A stretch of DNA of 64,000 nucleotides from the NCBI GenBank assembly GCA_037577475.1, contig CM075206.1, positions 9,516,401 to 9,580,400 on the forward strand, given 5' to 3'. Each line of letters opens with the position of its first letter. The first letter of the stretch is position 1. The position numbers and the translations under genes are program-made. Positions 13,301 to 24,674 of this stretch are shown here, in pieces. The stretch comes from Chaunax sp. Z400. Taxonomy: Eukaryota; Chordata; Actinopteri; Lophiiformes; Chaunacidae. The notes beneath the pieces were generated by a model. It did not search any database. It saw nothing but the letters and a program-made list of their open reading frames with translations, and was not told the DNA's origin.

Positions 13301-13503
13301 CGGTGGTAGGGTTGTTATCGTTTGCCATTGAGGTGATGATTGGTTAGGTACATGGTAAGAATGTCAGGGTAAGCCAATCAGGTATAATGGGGCGGGTCGT
13401 GGCGTCACCGTAGTAGGATTCTAAAATTCTTTCCCCAGCTATAAAGCTTTGCGTATTCCTGTATTACACGTGATCTGTGCTGAGATTTAAAATTTGCACC
13501 GGT
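13085..13503 (+). promoter_or_regulatory. sgk3: Putative sgk3 promoter and noncoding first exon
   Basis: CCAAT-type motifs (GATTGGCCAAT near 13158, CCAATCA near 13375), a GC box GGGGCGGG (13389-13396) and a TATAAA at 13440-13445 are followed about 60 bp later by a consensus donor GTAAGT at 13504. The coding exon of sgk3 begins with its own strong acceptor at 17551-17552, so an upstream noncoding exon must exist, and this is the best candidate. The link is inference. Confidence 0.4.
13170..13215. repeat. Degenerate (CTTAGA)n hexamer tract
   Basis: Four imperfect tandem copies of ACTTAGA or ACATAGA are followed by CTTTATT. Tracts like this often mark the tail of a fish retroelement, but no body of such an element is recognised beside it. 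Confidence 0.5.
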
Positions 13504-13714
13504 GTAAGTACACAGACAGCCTCAGGCGAAAACCGTTGCCAGCTCACCAAACTCCTCAGCCAAACATAAACAAATCGGTGAGGCATTTTAATGCTGTGTT
13601 GTTTCTGGGACATGTTGTCCATCCCCATGTACCTGTAACTAAAAGCAAAAAATTTGAGTCAGATCTCAGGTAATCAAAATTAATCCCCATGTTTATTCAT
13701 CTGTGTGGCAAGGG

Positions 13715-14300
13715 ACGTTTATTTGTATAGTACATTTCAACAACAAGGCAATTCGAAGTGCTTTACATAAATTATAAAATGCATTAAGACAACATATAAA
13801 ACACACAAAACAATTTCTGGAGAAATCAAAAAGATTTGAATAGAAAATGTTTCTGATTGGTTGAATAAAATGTCGTGGCAAACAAAAAGGTCTTCAGGCT
13901 TAATTTAAAAGAACTGAAAGATTCCCAGAGAGGACAAATCATTGATTTGTTCCCTGCATTTATTCAATACGCTGTATTGGATTCTAGTCCTCTGGTGATA
14001 TGGTTTTGTAAAATTGTGTTGTCTCAATAATTATGGTGACATTAATATGTTGATAATATTTGTTATTAACATTTTTTTAAGTTCCATAATCTGAGCCAGT
14101 GGGAGCATGTAGATGTTGAGAAGGGGAACCAGAATTGAGCTTTGAGGAACTCAGCAGGTCATTTTTGTCCCCTCAGATGTGTAATTACCTTTAAACACAA
14201 AGTAGTCCCTGTTCCTTAAATAGGATTAAAATGAGTTTAGTGCTGTGCCAGAAAGTCCCACCAAGATGAATAGTTGCACACAACCATTTCAAAGTTTTGA
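13715..14300 (+). mobile_element. Dispersed teleost repeat remnant (copy 1)
   Basis: Begins with TTTATTTGTATAGTACATTT and CAAGTGCTTTACAT-like sequence (here CGAAGTGCTTTACATAA), a head found in a very abundant fish repeat. It continues with TTTAAAAGAACTGAAAGA and, after 14090, a tail including GAACCAGAATTGAGC and GCTGTGCCAGAAAGTCC. There is no coding capacity. Middle sections seem to be missing compared with the related copy near 51 kb. The family is recalled, not searched. Confidence 0.55.
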
Positions 14301-16369
14301 CGATGAGCATATATGACAAAACATTTGTTATCAACAAATCTGACAAATTTGTAGTGGCAAGAAGGATGGATAATCAATCTCTTCATAATCCTTCTCTATG
14401 GGAAAATCTATGTACATCCATTCGTCATTAGTTGAGCTCATCACAGCCACTTCCTTGAAGTAATACGTGACTATTAAGAACTTGTTTTGTATAACAAGTG
14501 TTACAATATATGGACATATATTTACACAGCACACTACTTCAGGTAGCCAGGAAGCTGCAAAGGCTTTTCCTGCCAGAGCATCTAAGTCTCTGTGGTCTGA
14601 GTTTGTCATTTTGTCAGTGACCAAGCTGATTCAGACATGTCTCTGAAAGGAAGTGAGTGCAACATTTTGCAGACAGAGGATATCTGTGAGCCGTCTGGAC
14701 AGCCAGGCTAGGTTCGGAGTTTGTCGAGATGCTGAACTCACACATTTTAAGCTACACTTTCTCAGTCAGAGAGTGGTCTCCGTTGCATTTTGAGATACCT
14801 CTAAGCCAGAGTACTGTTTATGTGGTTTAGCTTGATCCCACATGAAACAGATATCATTTACATGTCAGCTGCATTATCAGAGTTTAAACATTTGAAGTTA
14901 ATCTAAACAGATTATATTACATATATATTTATTTATGTAAAAGTACCTGGCCATAATAAAGGTTATAATTGACAGCTCTTCTGGAATAAACAACAATTTT
15001 GTCATGCATTGGTCTACGTTTCTACGTTTATTTGTTATTTGTTAATTCGCCTGATTGAGTTTTCACGTCTGATTTACCATTGTATGGCGACCTCTGCCTT
15101 GTTGTTTCACTGAAATTGCTTGACAGGCATGATATAAAGCCACACACAGAAAGAATATGTTCAACATCCTCATAGGATATCCACAGGCAAGGATGTGTGT
15201 TTGAGCTAAGCAGGAAGAATGCTATTTTTGATCCCCTGTACTATTCCCTCATATTTGTGCCTGTCAGCACAAGTTAATTCATGATGTGTGAAAGCAGGGT
15301 ATGCTGGTCTTAAACTGCAACGAGGGAGTGTGCGAACATTAAGCTTTTCTCATCATACCTCTTAACTCTTTGTTTCTTATAAATAAACCACACAATGTCT
15401 ATTAGTGGGTGTGGTGACCTGCAGCATTCCTCATGAAGGAATAACAGTGAAAGCCAAACTTGTAAGATGGTTAAAGGTTATGGTTCCTTTAAACAAAAGT
15501 ATTTCTGGAATGTTGAAAAGCAGGTTTTACCCGGTGAAGTACAGCATCACATTAGCAAAACACTCACAGATGTGAGACAGTTCAGGGAAGTAGCCAAAAC
15601 ATACCATCTTCAGTTGACTGGTTTTACTTTCCCACAAACATACTGATCCAGAGTTAATAAGATATTAAACTATTTTATTGATTGGTCAAGTGATAGAAAA
15701 TTTAACAACAATTTATTATTATAATGTTATTATAATAGCTTCTCAAATGTGAGGAATTTCGGTTGGGCAAATAAAGACATTTTAACATGTCAGTTTGGGC
15801 TCACATTTCATATCAATTAATAAAAATACTGACAATAAAATACAGAAAATAATTGTTTGTTCCAGATGTAGATGTATTTTTTAACAGTTTCAGAATAAAA
15901 GTAGCCCGCTATTGGTGTCTTTGTGTTTCGTTAATGAGCGTGGGTGAAAATAAAGACAAAAAAAGAAAGTTGAAAGAGGAAAAAGAGGCAAGTGATGAAG
16001 AGGGCGTGAAGGTCCCTCTGACTGCACACATGCATTTTAAAGAGGGACGCTCTTCTGCTGTTCCCTCACCCCCAACGTGAGCAGAATGAGATATCCCCTC
16101 ACGTTGCATTCAAGATCAAAATGCAGACAGAGAAAGTTGACCCAAAGTAGGTTTTCCATGTGTTGTGAACAATTACAGTGACAATGGTTATGGGCAGAAA
16201 GACAAAACCAACCCACTAATTTAGGTTGATGTCACGAATGCAAAACAATGGACAAGTCAGGGCAATGGACAGAGAGCTTTGTTGTAAAAGGAATAGATGT
16301 TGCATAATTAGATGAGGCCGTCTGTGTTCAGTTCGCACTATGTTTAACATTTACCCTATCATAATAGTT

Positions 16370-16405
16370 TTATATATATATATATGTATATATATATACA
16401 CATAT
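16370..16405. repeat. (TA)n microsatellite
   Basis: An alternating TA/TG tract of about 35 bp in the interval between the putative sgk3 first exon and its coding exons. The surrounding 13.5-17.5 kb holds no recognised gene. Confidence 0.8.
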
Positions 16406-16601
16406 AGATTATTGTGTAACTCCAGCTTCATAGACCCCTAGAAGGTTATTTAAAAATATATATTATTCTGACTGAAACAAGGGAGAATGCCACAGACCCA
16501 GCATGTGTTAGAGACCCAGTGTGTTTGTCAATGTGTGCGAATGAGACTTGACATGTTAGAGCAGACATAAGTGAGATGAATGCATGTTGAAGAGGCTGCG
16601 C

Positions 16602-16642
16602 CCATAGAAACATGTAGCTGCACCCATAGAAACATGTAGCTG
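16602..16642. repeat. Tandem duplication of a 21-bp unit
   Basis: CCCATAGAAACATGTAGCTG occurs twice head to tail, separated only by CA. The copies are identical over 20 bp, which suggests a recent slippage or duplication event. Confidence 0.8.
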
Positions 16643-17652
16643 TCACGCGTGGGAGATCGGCAGCACCATTAAAAAAAAATATCTTAACCAATCGGCACCT
16701 GGTGGTATTTATGTATCAAGGTGTCAGATGAGAGGGAGGAGGGGATAATCATGCTCAGAGAAAGGAAGGAGTTAACCAGCAGCTCGAGGGGAGGGAGCTC
16801 GCCCGCTGTCATGCTGCAGCTCACTGAACCTCTTGTTGTTGCCTGTACATGCTACATCCTTCAAGAGAGCACAGAGGGACCACTACACAAGGTTTTCAAC
16901 CAGAAATGCTTTTAAAGGAAGAAAAAAAATGAAGTGTTTTATTCTTAGAGTGGAAGCCGTGATGAAAACCCCACAAATAAAATTCCAATCAGAACAGAAC
17001 TGATGTCAGTCAAGGGCCCCGGGAAAAGGTGTCAAAAAAACGCTTTATTTCTAATGGACCCAACAATTCCCACATAAGTGAGCACTTGGTGATTGTGGTG
17101 AGAAAAAAAAACAGCCTTTTGTGCAAAACCCTCCGCCTTGACCAGATGGGTTGAGAGAGAGAGAGACAGAGGGGAGAGAGAGATGGGGGAGAGAGACACA
17201 GACATGTACAGCAACAACAAACATAACAGCTATAATAATGTAAATATTACAAATAGTAGTATCTATAATAACTACCACTGCAACCATATCTAATAATAAT
17301 AATACTAATAACATGATAATGTGATTAATAATTTAAAAAAAATTCAGTGGGAGGATGGCGCAGATATTTAATACCTTAAAAACAGCAGTGAAGAATAAAA
17401 TGAATTTTTAAGAGTGTTTAAAAAGTTGAAGTGGGGGGTGGATGTTCATCATCAGGTGTGGACAACATGACCACTGCGGACTGAAATGTGTAGTGAGCAC
17501 CAGTTTCACTTCCTGAATGACAGAGAGGTCTGTTCTCTTTTCTACTCTGCAGCAGTGACCCAGAATGGGGATGAGCCAGTTGTACACTTGAAGCCTTATT
17601 CTGAGGAGGACACACTACTTTCTGACCTTGCACCTTTGAACGGCCCCTGAAG

Positions 17653-20600
17653 ATGGAGGAGCAGCCCAGTCTCCCCAATGTCAGCATACCCTGTCACAAC
17701 GAGCAGAAGGACAAGAACAAGCGTTACACGGTGCGTCGGAAAAAATCAGCTCTTTGTCTGATTTTCAGTGTTGAGAGGAATGAATTCTACACCGGTCAAT
17801 GTTTGGTTCTTTAGGTATCACGTATCTATAAATGTTATGAAGCTAACGTTAGCATAAAATAACACGAGTTGACCGTATCAGCATTTGATACTCCTTGACT
17901 CTGCTTTCCTTTTTTCAGGTTTACAAAGTGATAGTCACTGTTAGACGACACGAATGGTTTGTCTTCAGGCGTTACGCCGAGTTCGATAAACTCTACAACA
18001 TAGTGAGTGCTGGAACAAAGTCATTTTGGGTTTACACCACATCCGATGCTTAGCATATTACCTCGAGCACATGATTCCTGTTGCGTTTGATGTAATGGCT
18101 TTTGTGGCATGCTAATCATGTTGACATTTAGAATAATTATATTCTCGTGACCATAGATGTTTCCTTGCCCTTAAGATCATTTTCTCTGCTGCTCTCATAC
18201 CTTTCAATACAGCTAAGGAGGCAGTTTCCATCTATGAATTTGAAAATCCCCGCCAAGAGGATATTCGGGGACAATTTTGAACCAGGTAAGTGTTAGCTGA
18301 CGTCTTACATGTCCAGACAAAATGCCAGTTGCTCGCTCCATAATATATACATCCTCCCAATAGAGTTCATCAAGCAAAGAAGAGCAGGGTTACATGAGTT
18401 CATCAAGCGAATCGTCTCACACCCTCAGCTTTGCAACCAGTAAGGGTTTTTCCACTGTCACTATATTACATTGCATTATTGACTTTATTAAGATGAATCG
18501 CTTCACTGATCTGCACCCAGAGGTCTATTGAGATCAGATGTGTTTATTCATGCTTGATGATGCATTACTTTCTGATGTTACTTTATTTGATTTAACTTTA
18601 AATCCCCTTTAAATCTTTGCAGCCCAGATGTGAGAGCATTTCTACTGATGGACAAATTGCAAAACCTGTCAGATGCATCAGAGGATGAAGATGACAAAGT
18701 AGGTCATCGATCAAATTCTGTTTTTCTTTCTTTACACTTTAATTTTCCTTTGATTGTCCTTCACCCCTGTTTTTTTTTTTTATATATATCCAGTGCAATA
18801 GAGGTGTTGATTCAACTCTATATCCTAAGGCGTAGTTTTTATTTGAAGCTACTGTTGGAATCTAATCTAAACTTCTGTGACTGGCTGTATATAAGTGTCG
18901 ACTGTGTGTTAGTTTTAGCCTACAGCTACACCTTGATGGCGAGATCATGTTTTCTCTTCTGTTTAACAGAACAACTCTACCTCCAGAAACATCAACCTTG
19001 GACCCTCAGGAAATCCACAGTATGTTCACTGCTCATGCACGCTGAGAAAATGTAGCACAAAGCAGGCCGCCTTGCCACTTAGTAACCGTCAGTGAAATTA
19101 ATGAGCTGTCATTTTTATTTCAGAGCTAAGCCCACAGACTTTGAGTTTTTAAAGGTCATCGGAAAGGGAAGTTTCGGGAAGGTATGAGAACATCACAATA
19201 CCCAAAAATCAGTTCACCCCAGAGTGAGAATTCTCATGGGTCCAAACTTCATGTATGGATCTGTTTAGATGTCTTCAATTATATAGAATCAGTTTTACAA
19301 ATCAACATGAATTACACTGACTGATATGTTTTCTTTTAACAAAAGCTAGATGAGTTTTGTTAGGAATATCTTTAAAGGCATCTGTGTTGTTTTTCTATGA
19401 GGGCAGCAACAGGTTTTACTTCTGCATGTGTTGGCCTTTCCATGTAGGAAGTGAGAATCAGATGTGGAATTACTCTTGTTCTCGTTCTTGTGATGCAGGT
19501 TTTCCTCGTGAAACGAAAACATGACGAAAAATATTACGCGGTCAAGGTCTTACAGAAAAACATCATTCTCAACAGAAAAGAGGTACATCTGCTATCAAAT
19601 AAGACCCTGACCCTGTCCATGTATCAGGCATCAGCATGTGAATGATAATTATTCTACTAAATCACTCCTTCCAATTAGCAAAGACACATTATGGCAGAGC
19701 GCAATGTGCTGCTGAAGAATGTGAAACACCCGTTCCTGGTTGGTCTCCATTATTCCTTCCAGACCAGAGACAAGTTATACTTCGTCTTGGATTTCGTCAA
19801 TGGAGGAGAAGTGAGTGGTTTCGCTTTCGTTAATAACGTGCTCACGCAGAAATGAGTGACGAGGTGAAGAAAAGCCGAGAATGTCACTGTCGCATTAAAT
19901 ATGTATCAAAGAGCTTTAATAGAATGACGAGGTGAAGAAAAGCCGAGAATGTCAGTGTCACATTAAATATGCATCAAAGAGCTTTAATAGAATTCCTCAT
20001 AGGGGTACCGTAGGCAGTTAACACACCTACGTGTGTGAAAGTCTTATTGGAGATCACAACATTACTCAGAATGACTCCTGAGTGCGACTTCCTCTGGATC
20101 TCCTTCAAGTGTGATCCGTCTTTTTAAAGCTGCCATGTGTGACTGACTGTGTGAGAATGACTAACAACAGTCTGTATCCATATACAGTAAATCCTCCTCT
20201 TACCCTTCTGAATCAGTTGAGTACAAAGACCAGTTCCCAAGTCAAACTTATTTGCGTTAAGACATTTTTACACATAACCAGATAAAGAACTGGTATCTAG
20301 TATTTTTTCACGTCCTTTGTCATGTCATGGTTAAGTATTTGACGTTAGGCGCCCACAGTACAATGCCACGCAGTTCTTTCTGATAATCGAATGGAACGTT
20401 TTCATTTCAGCTCTTCTTCCATCTTCAAAAAGAGCGGACCTTTTCGGAGCTCAGAGCGAAATTCTACATCTCTGAAATGGCAAGTGCACTGGGATATCTG
20501 CACTCCCTCAACATAGTTTACAGGTGTGCTGTTTTTTTTTTTGAGTGAATTCTTACATAGTGTCTTAGTGATCTAAGAGTGAAATATGTTTTGTCAGTTA

Positions 20601-23530
20601 ACAAAACTCAGGTTTAGAAAATGTGTAAATGTTTTAACTAGTTGCCATTTATACACATATCTACACAACCAGACATGGATGCCATGACATTTATGATGTA
20701 TATTATCGAAGATAAATTGAATTGAACATATGCGTGTGACATATGTTGACCCAATAATGTGTCTTCAGGGTCATAGCTGCCATTTTTTGTTTCTTAGAGG
20801 AGTTTGGATGGAAATTACACATGGTTGGTTATTTTGTAGTTTAGTTTAAGTTGAATTTTTTATAGAGTGTTTCTTCAAATTTATATTCCTGGCACTGTAA
20901 AGATGTCTTTTGAAGCAGAATTTAGATCTCAGGGACATGAAATGTACAGAAATACATTTTAATAAGTTAAGACAATACATATAATAGAAAACATGTTATA
21001 CATATAAAAAAATTCTCTGGTCTCTGGTTAAACATTTGTCAGACATGTTGGGTTACAATAGACTTGGACCTCAGTGTTTCCATATCCTGGCCATGGATCT
21101 GTGTCTTATTCACAAAAATTAATTCATTTATGTTATTTTTGTCCAGAGACTTGAAGCCAGAAAACATCCTTCTTGATCATGAAGTGAGTATTCCTGTATT
21201 TTAACCAAGCACACTGCTGTTTATGCAATCCATAACCACTATAACTGCTATTACACCGGTTATACCTTGATGGCACGGCAGCTAATTTTTCCGAAATTAC
21301 ATATTATGTTGATGACGCATTACTCAAGCATATGATGCTGCAGTGCCTGAATGCTGGCTGCTGATTTATTACATAAGACCATAACACATACAGCACAAAT
21401 GTCATTCTTTTCCAGTCCCATTTGTACCACCAGTGTGGACAGAATGCGTGTGATTGGATTAGTCCAACTAATGATTTCCTGCTTAGCCTTATGGAGAAAG
21501 TGGGGTAACGGTGAATGGGACTGATGAGCTGTGCCGCAGCCAACATTCCTGGGCAACAATAGAATCCTCAGTCCCCGAGGATAATGAGCTGCTTGTGTGA
21601 CACATGTTGTTTTAAAATGTCCCCGTGTCATCTCTTTGAAAGGGGCACATCATTTTGACGGACTTCGGTTTGTGCAAGGAAGGCATTTCCCAGACGGATA
21701 CCACCACTACGTTTTGTGGAACACCTGAGGTATGACAGCATTGATTTGGGTGTTTACTTGTCTGGTTACTGAAACGTTTGCGCAGAAGAGTTCCAAATAA
21801 CTCTCACCAAAAATAAATAATCATTAACAGATTGTTTAAATAAAGTGTGGTTAATAATTTCACAAGCTTGAGCGTTTTCCATATGAGGCCATATACTTCT
21901 GTATGTGTGTGTGCAAGTCACACTTTCCAGGAGGAAAATAGGCTTTTATGCAGAATAATGGTAGCTGATATACATTTGGTCTGTGTATTTTAAGCCAGAA
22001 TGTAAATATCTAAGTTGGTGTTTTATTATTATGTTTTCTGTGCTTCTTAAAACCAGTACTTAGCTCCAGAGGTCCTGAGGAAGCAGCCGTATGATAACAC
22101 TGTAGACTGGTGGTGTCTTGGTTCAGTGCTGTATGAAATGCTCTTTGGTTTGGTGAGTGTGTGCACTGGACACGTTTTACAATGATCATTATTAAGTTTT
22201 TCTTTTGACTACGTTTACAATCATCTTGTATTAGTTTTTGTCATTATGTACTAGTTAAGTGCAGTAAATGTAAAAGCACCTTATAAACTGTCACTCTCTC
22301 TTCCATGTCTCTGCTTTTCTTCTATATCCTAGCCGCCATTCTACAGCAGGGACACACATGAAATGTATGACAACATCCTCCACAAGCCGTTGGTGATGCG
22401 CCCCGGTGCGTCCAGCGCAGCCTGGTCTCTCCTCCAGGGCTTGCTGGAGAAAGACGGCACACAAAGATTGGGGTCTAGGGATGACTTTGTGAGTTCTAGC
22501 ATTAGCCTAGATACAGCCATCATATGTGCTGCAGAATTTCATTTTTCTTGGGCTCCCTCTGGTGGCTGATTTGTATACATCATGTCAGTCCTGCTATACA
22601 TTACAGATGTACAGTCATTGAAGACTTACTCAGTTTTTTTACTCTAACTTTCAGCAAGTACGAAATCAGATTTTTATTTATTGTGTTTTCAGAATGAGAT
22701 CAGAGCACACAGCTTTTTCTCCTCCATCAACTGGGATGACCTCGTACAGAAGAAGATTCCTCCCCCATTTACACCCAAAGTGGTAAATATTTTTTTCTTC
22801 TCCAGTAATCAGTAGAATCAGAAGGCTGTAGATTTAGAGTAACTTATGTATAGGTTTTTTTAATCATAATTAGCATATCAGACACAAATTACCATTTGAA
22901 CCAAAGTGTTTTTATATCTTTAAAAAATGTCTGGAGGGAGTCTTCAATGAAGAGATGATCTTGGTGTTTACTATATATTCAATTAATTCATGAGGTAGGT
23001 AGTATGAACCTGAGCAGGTAATCTCTGATAAACTGAATAAACGAAACAACTGTGAGGGTGGGAGGAACTTCCTGATAATTTTAAATTATGACCTCATCCA
23101 GCTCTTCTTGTCCATAGCAGATCTCCTCAGCTGCTTCCTTAAATGGAACAATTTCTTCTCTTTTTAGTCTTGTGGGGTTGTTTTTTTTGATAATATTTTA
23201 AGTTTTCTAATTTCACACATCTTTTTGAGTTTTTACATATACAGTATGTCACTCTTTGTTTTACCTCTTTTAAAAATACACGTGTGCCTTTTGTTTTGTA
23301 TTTGTTCCATGAATGCTTACATGATCCATGTTTATTCCCCCCCCCCAATGTTTTTACAGAGCTCTTATTCTGATATCTCAAACTTCGATCCTGAGTTCAC
23401 AGATGAGATGGTCCCCAACTCCATCTGCTGGTCTCAAGAACATTCCATAGTCAACGCTAGTGTAATGGAGGCCGACGAGGCCTTTATGGGTTTCTCTTAT
23501 GCTCCACCCTCTGATGACTCTTTCCTGTGA
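17653..23530 (+). CDS. sgk3: SGK3 serine/threonine kinase with PX domain, 16 coding exons
   Basis: Endosomal AGC kinase that acts downstream of PI3-kinase. Exons: 17653-17730, 17919-18002, 18213-18285, 18364-18439, 18623-18698, 18970-19019, 19124-19181, 19499-19582, 19679-19810, 20411-20523, 21147-21183, 21643-21729, 22057-22152, 22333-22488, 22693-22782, 23360-23530. All phases agree; 486 aa against 496 in human, with the difference at the N-terminus. The PX domain (about 20-115) has the phosphoinositide-binding FRRYAEF. The kinase has GKGSFGK, catalytic K181 (YYAVKVL), YRDLKPEN (D276), DFG (D294), T-loop T310 in TTTTFCGTPE, and a hydrophobic motif FMGFSY with S476, so it should be PDK1- and mTORC2-regulated like its orthologue. 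The start is the only ATG after an in-frame stop at 17623. A 5' UTR part of the same exon runs from 17553. Confidence 0.96.
19857..19992. repeat. 68-bp tandem duplication in sgk3 intron
   Basis: Two adjacent copies of a 68-bp unit starting TGACGAGGTGAAGAAAAGCC, differing at about three positions. They lie 47 bp after the donor of the sgk3 exon ending at 19810. Confidence 0.9.
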
Positions 23531-24215
23531 AACATTCCCAATGAGGTCATTCATTGCCTTAACCATAGTAACTTCTTTTAAGTAAAGGGAAGAATTTATA
23601 TGGATGAACTGGTTCTATGAAGCCAAAGCAAGCAGCTGAAAGAAAACCGCACTTACATCAGATTTTGGTTGGAACAAATTGTGCCAGTCTTAATATTTTA
23701 CCAATCTGTGTGTGTGGGTGTGTATGAGTGTTTGTGTGTGTGTGTGTATCTATATATATTTTTAAAAGAATTAAATATCCATCCTCTATTATGGTGGCTT
23801 CTAAAATGAACCTTTACAAAGCCTTAAATTTGTCCTTCAAAAGAAATTAAAAAATAGCTTTCTGAAACACTCGAACAAGTTACTGGTCTTCAACTAAAAA
23901 ACACCACTTGACTGTCAGTTTGAAGCAACTTTCTCCAATGAGCAAATAAAATGGTTAAATAGGGATTACTTTAGCGGCCACTGAATAAAGCATTTTGGTT
24001 TATTGGTTACATTTGTAAAGGAAAATGTTTTCTAAGACTGTGGGCCCCTTACAGTTTGTCTTGCAAATAGAGTGAAATTCTTTTCATTGGATTGTTTTTC
24101 TTTGTTTGTTTGTTTTTTTATTTTCAGTCCTTTGACATAACAGAGTTGCAGAAATGAGTAATACAGTACTTTAGGCCTATATTTCTGGACAGAAATAAAA
24201 AATAAAAAATATCAA
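23531..24215 (+). other. sgk3: sgk3 3' UTR with candidate poly(A) signals
   Basis: Noncoding DNA after the stop with a TG/TA microsatellite (about 23699-23765). AATAAA occurs at 23945-23950 and 23984-23989, and AAATAAAAAATAAAAAAT near 24185. Any of these could end the transcript before the mcmdc2 promoter. Confidence 0.55.
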
Positions 24216-24579
24216 AGAAAAGTACCCCGAGAGTTCCTGTGTATTTTTACATTAATATTGTATGTTTTGAAATGTATAGATTGTAATAATTTTGATCATA
24301 TTAATCTGATCACCCCTGATCCTTCTTGCTCTGCTGCTAATGCTGCGTCCAATACGACGGTAATCCCAATTCGAATTTCTGACCTCTGAAAAACGTCTGT
24401 TCACATAATAAACTGAGAAAAAACATGGATGCCATGATGATTGACCATATCTATAGCCAACTATGGTCATAACAATAAAGTCCGAATAGACTAATGGGCC
24501 AATATCTATTATTACATATGTCTTTTTGTCAGTGTCGGCGGTTGTACTTCCCCAATTTTCGATGTGTCCTGAACGCAAC

Positions 24580-24674
24580 ATAAGTGGCCGCCATGGAAAT
24601 TAAAGTGGCTGACCTGACGCTTCGCGCCAAGTAAACATCATCCTAAATTAGCCCTTTCTTGCTATTAAGTGAAA
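24580..24674 (+). promoter_or_regulatory. mcmdc2: mcmdc2 promoter with YY1-like and E2F-like sites
   Basis: GGCCGCCATGG at 24586-24596 matches the YY1 core, and TTCGCGCC at 24621-24628 matches the E2F core; both lie within 90 bp upstream of the mcmdc2 ATG. No TATA box is seen. Function is inferred from motif and position only. Confidence 0.45.

Noticed and set aside
18630..19055. 141-codon open frame over sgk3 exons 5 and 6
   Set aside because: It is read-through of the intron between 18698 and 18970; the true exons are in different phases joined by splicing.
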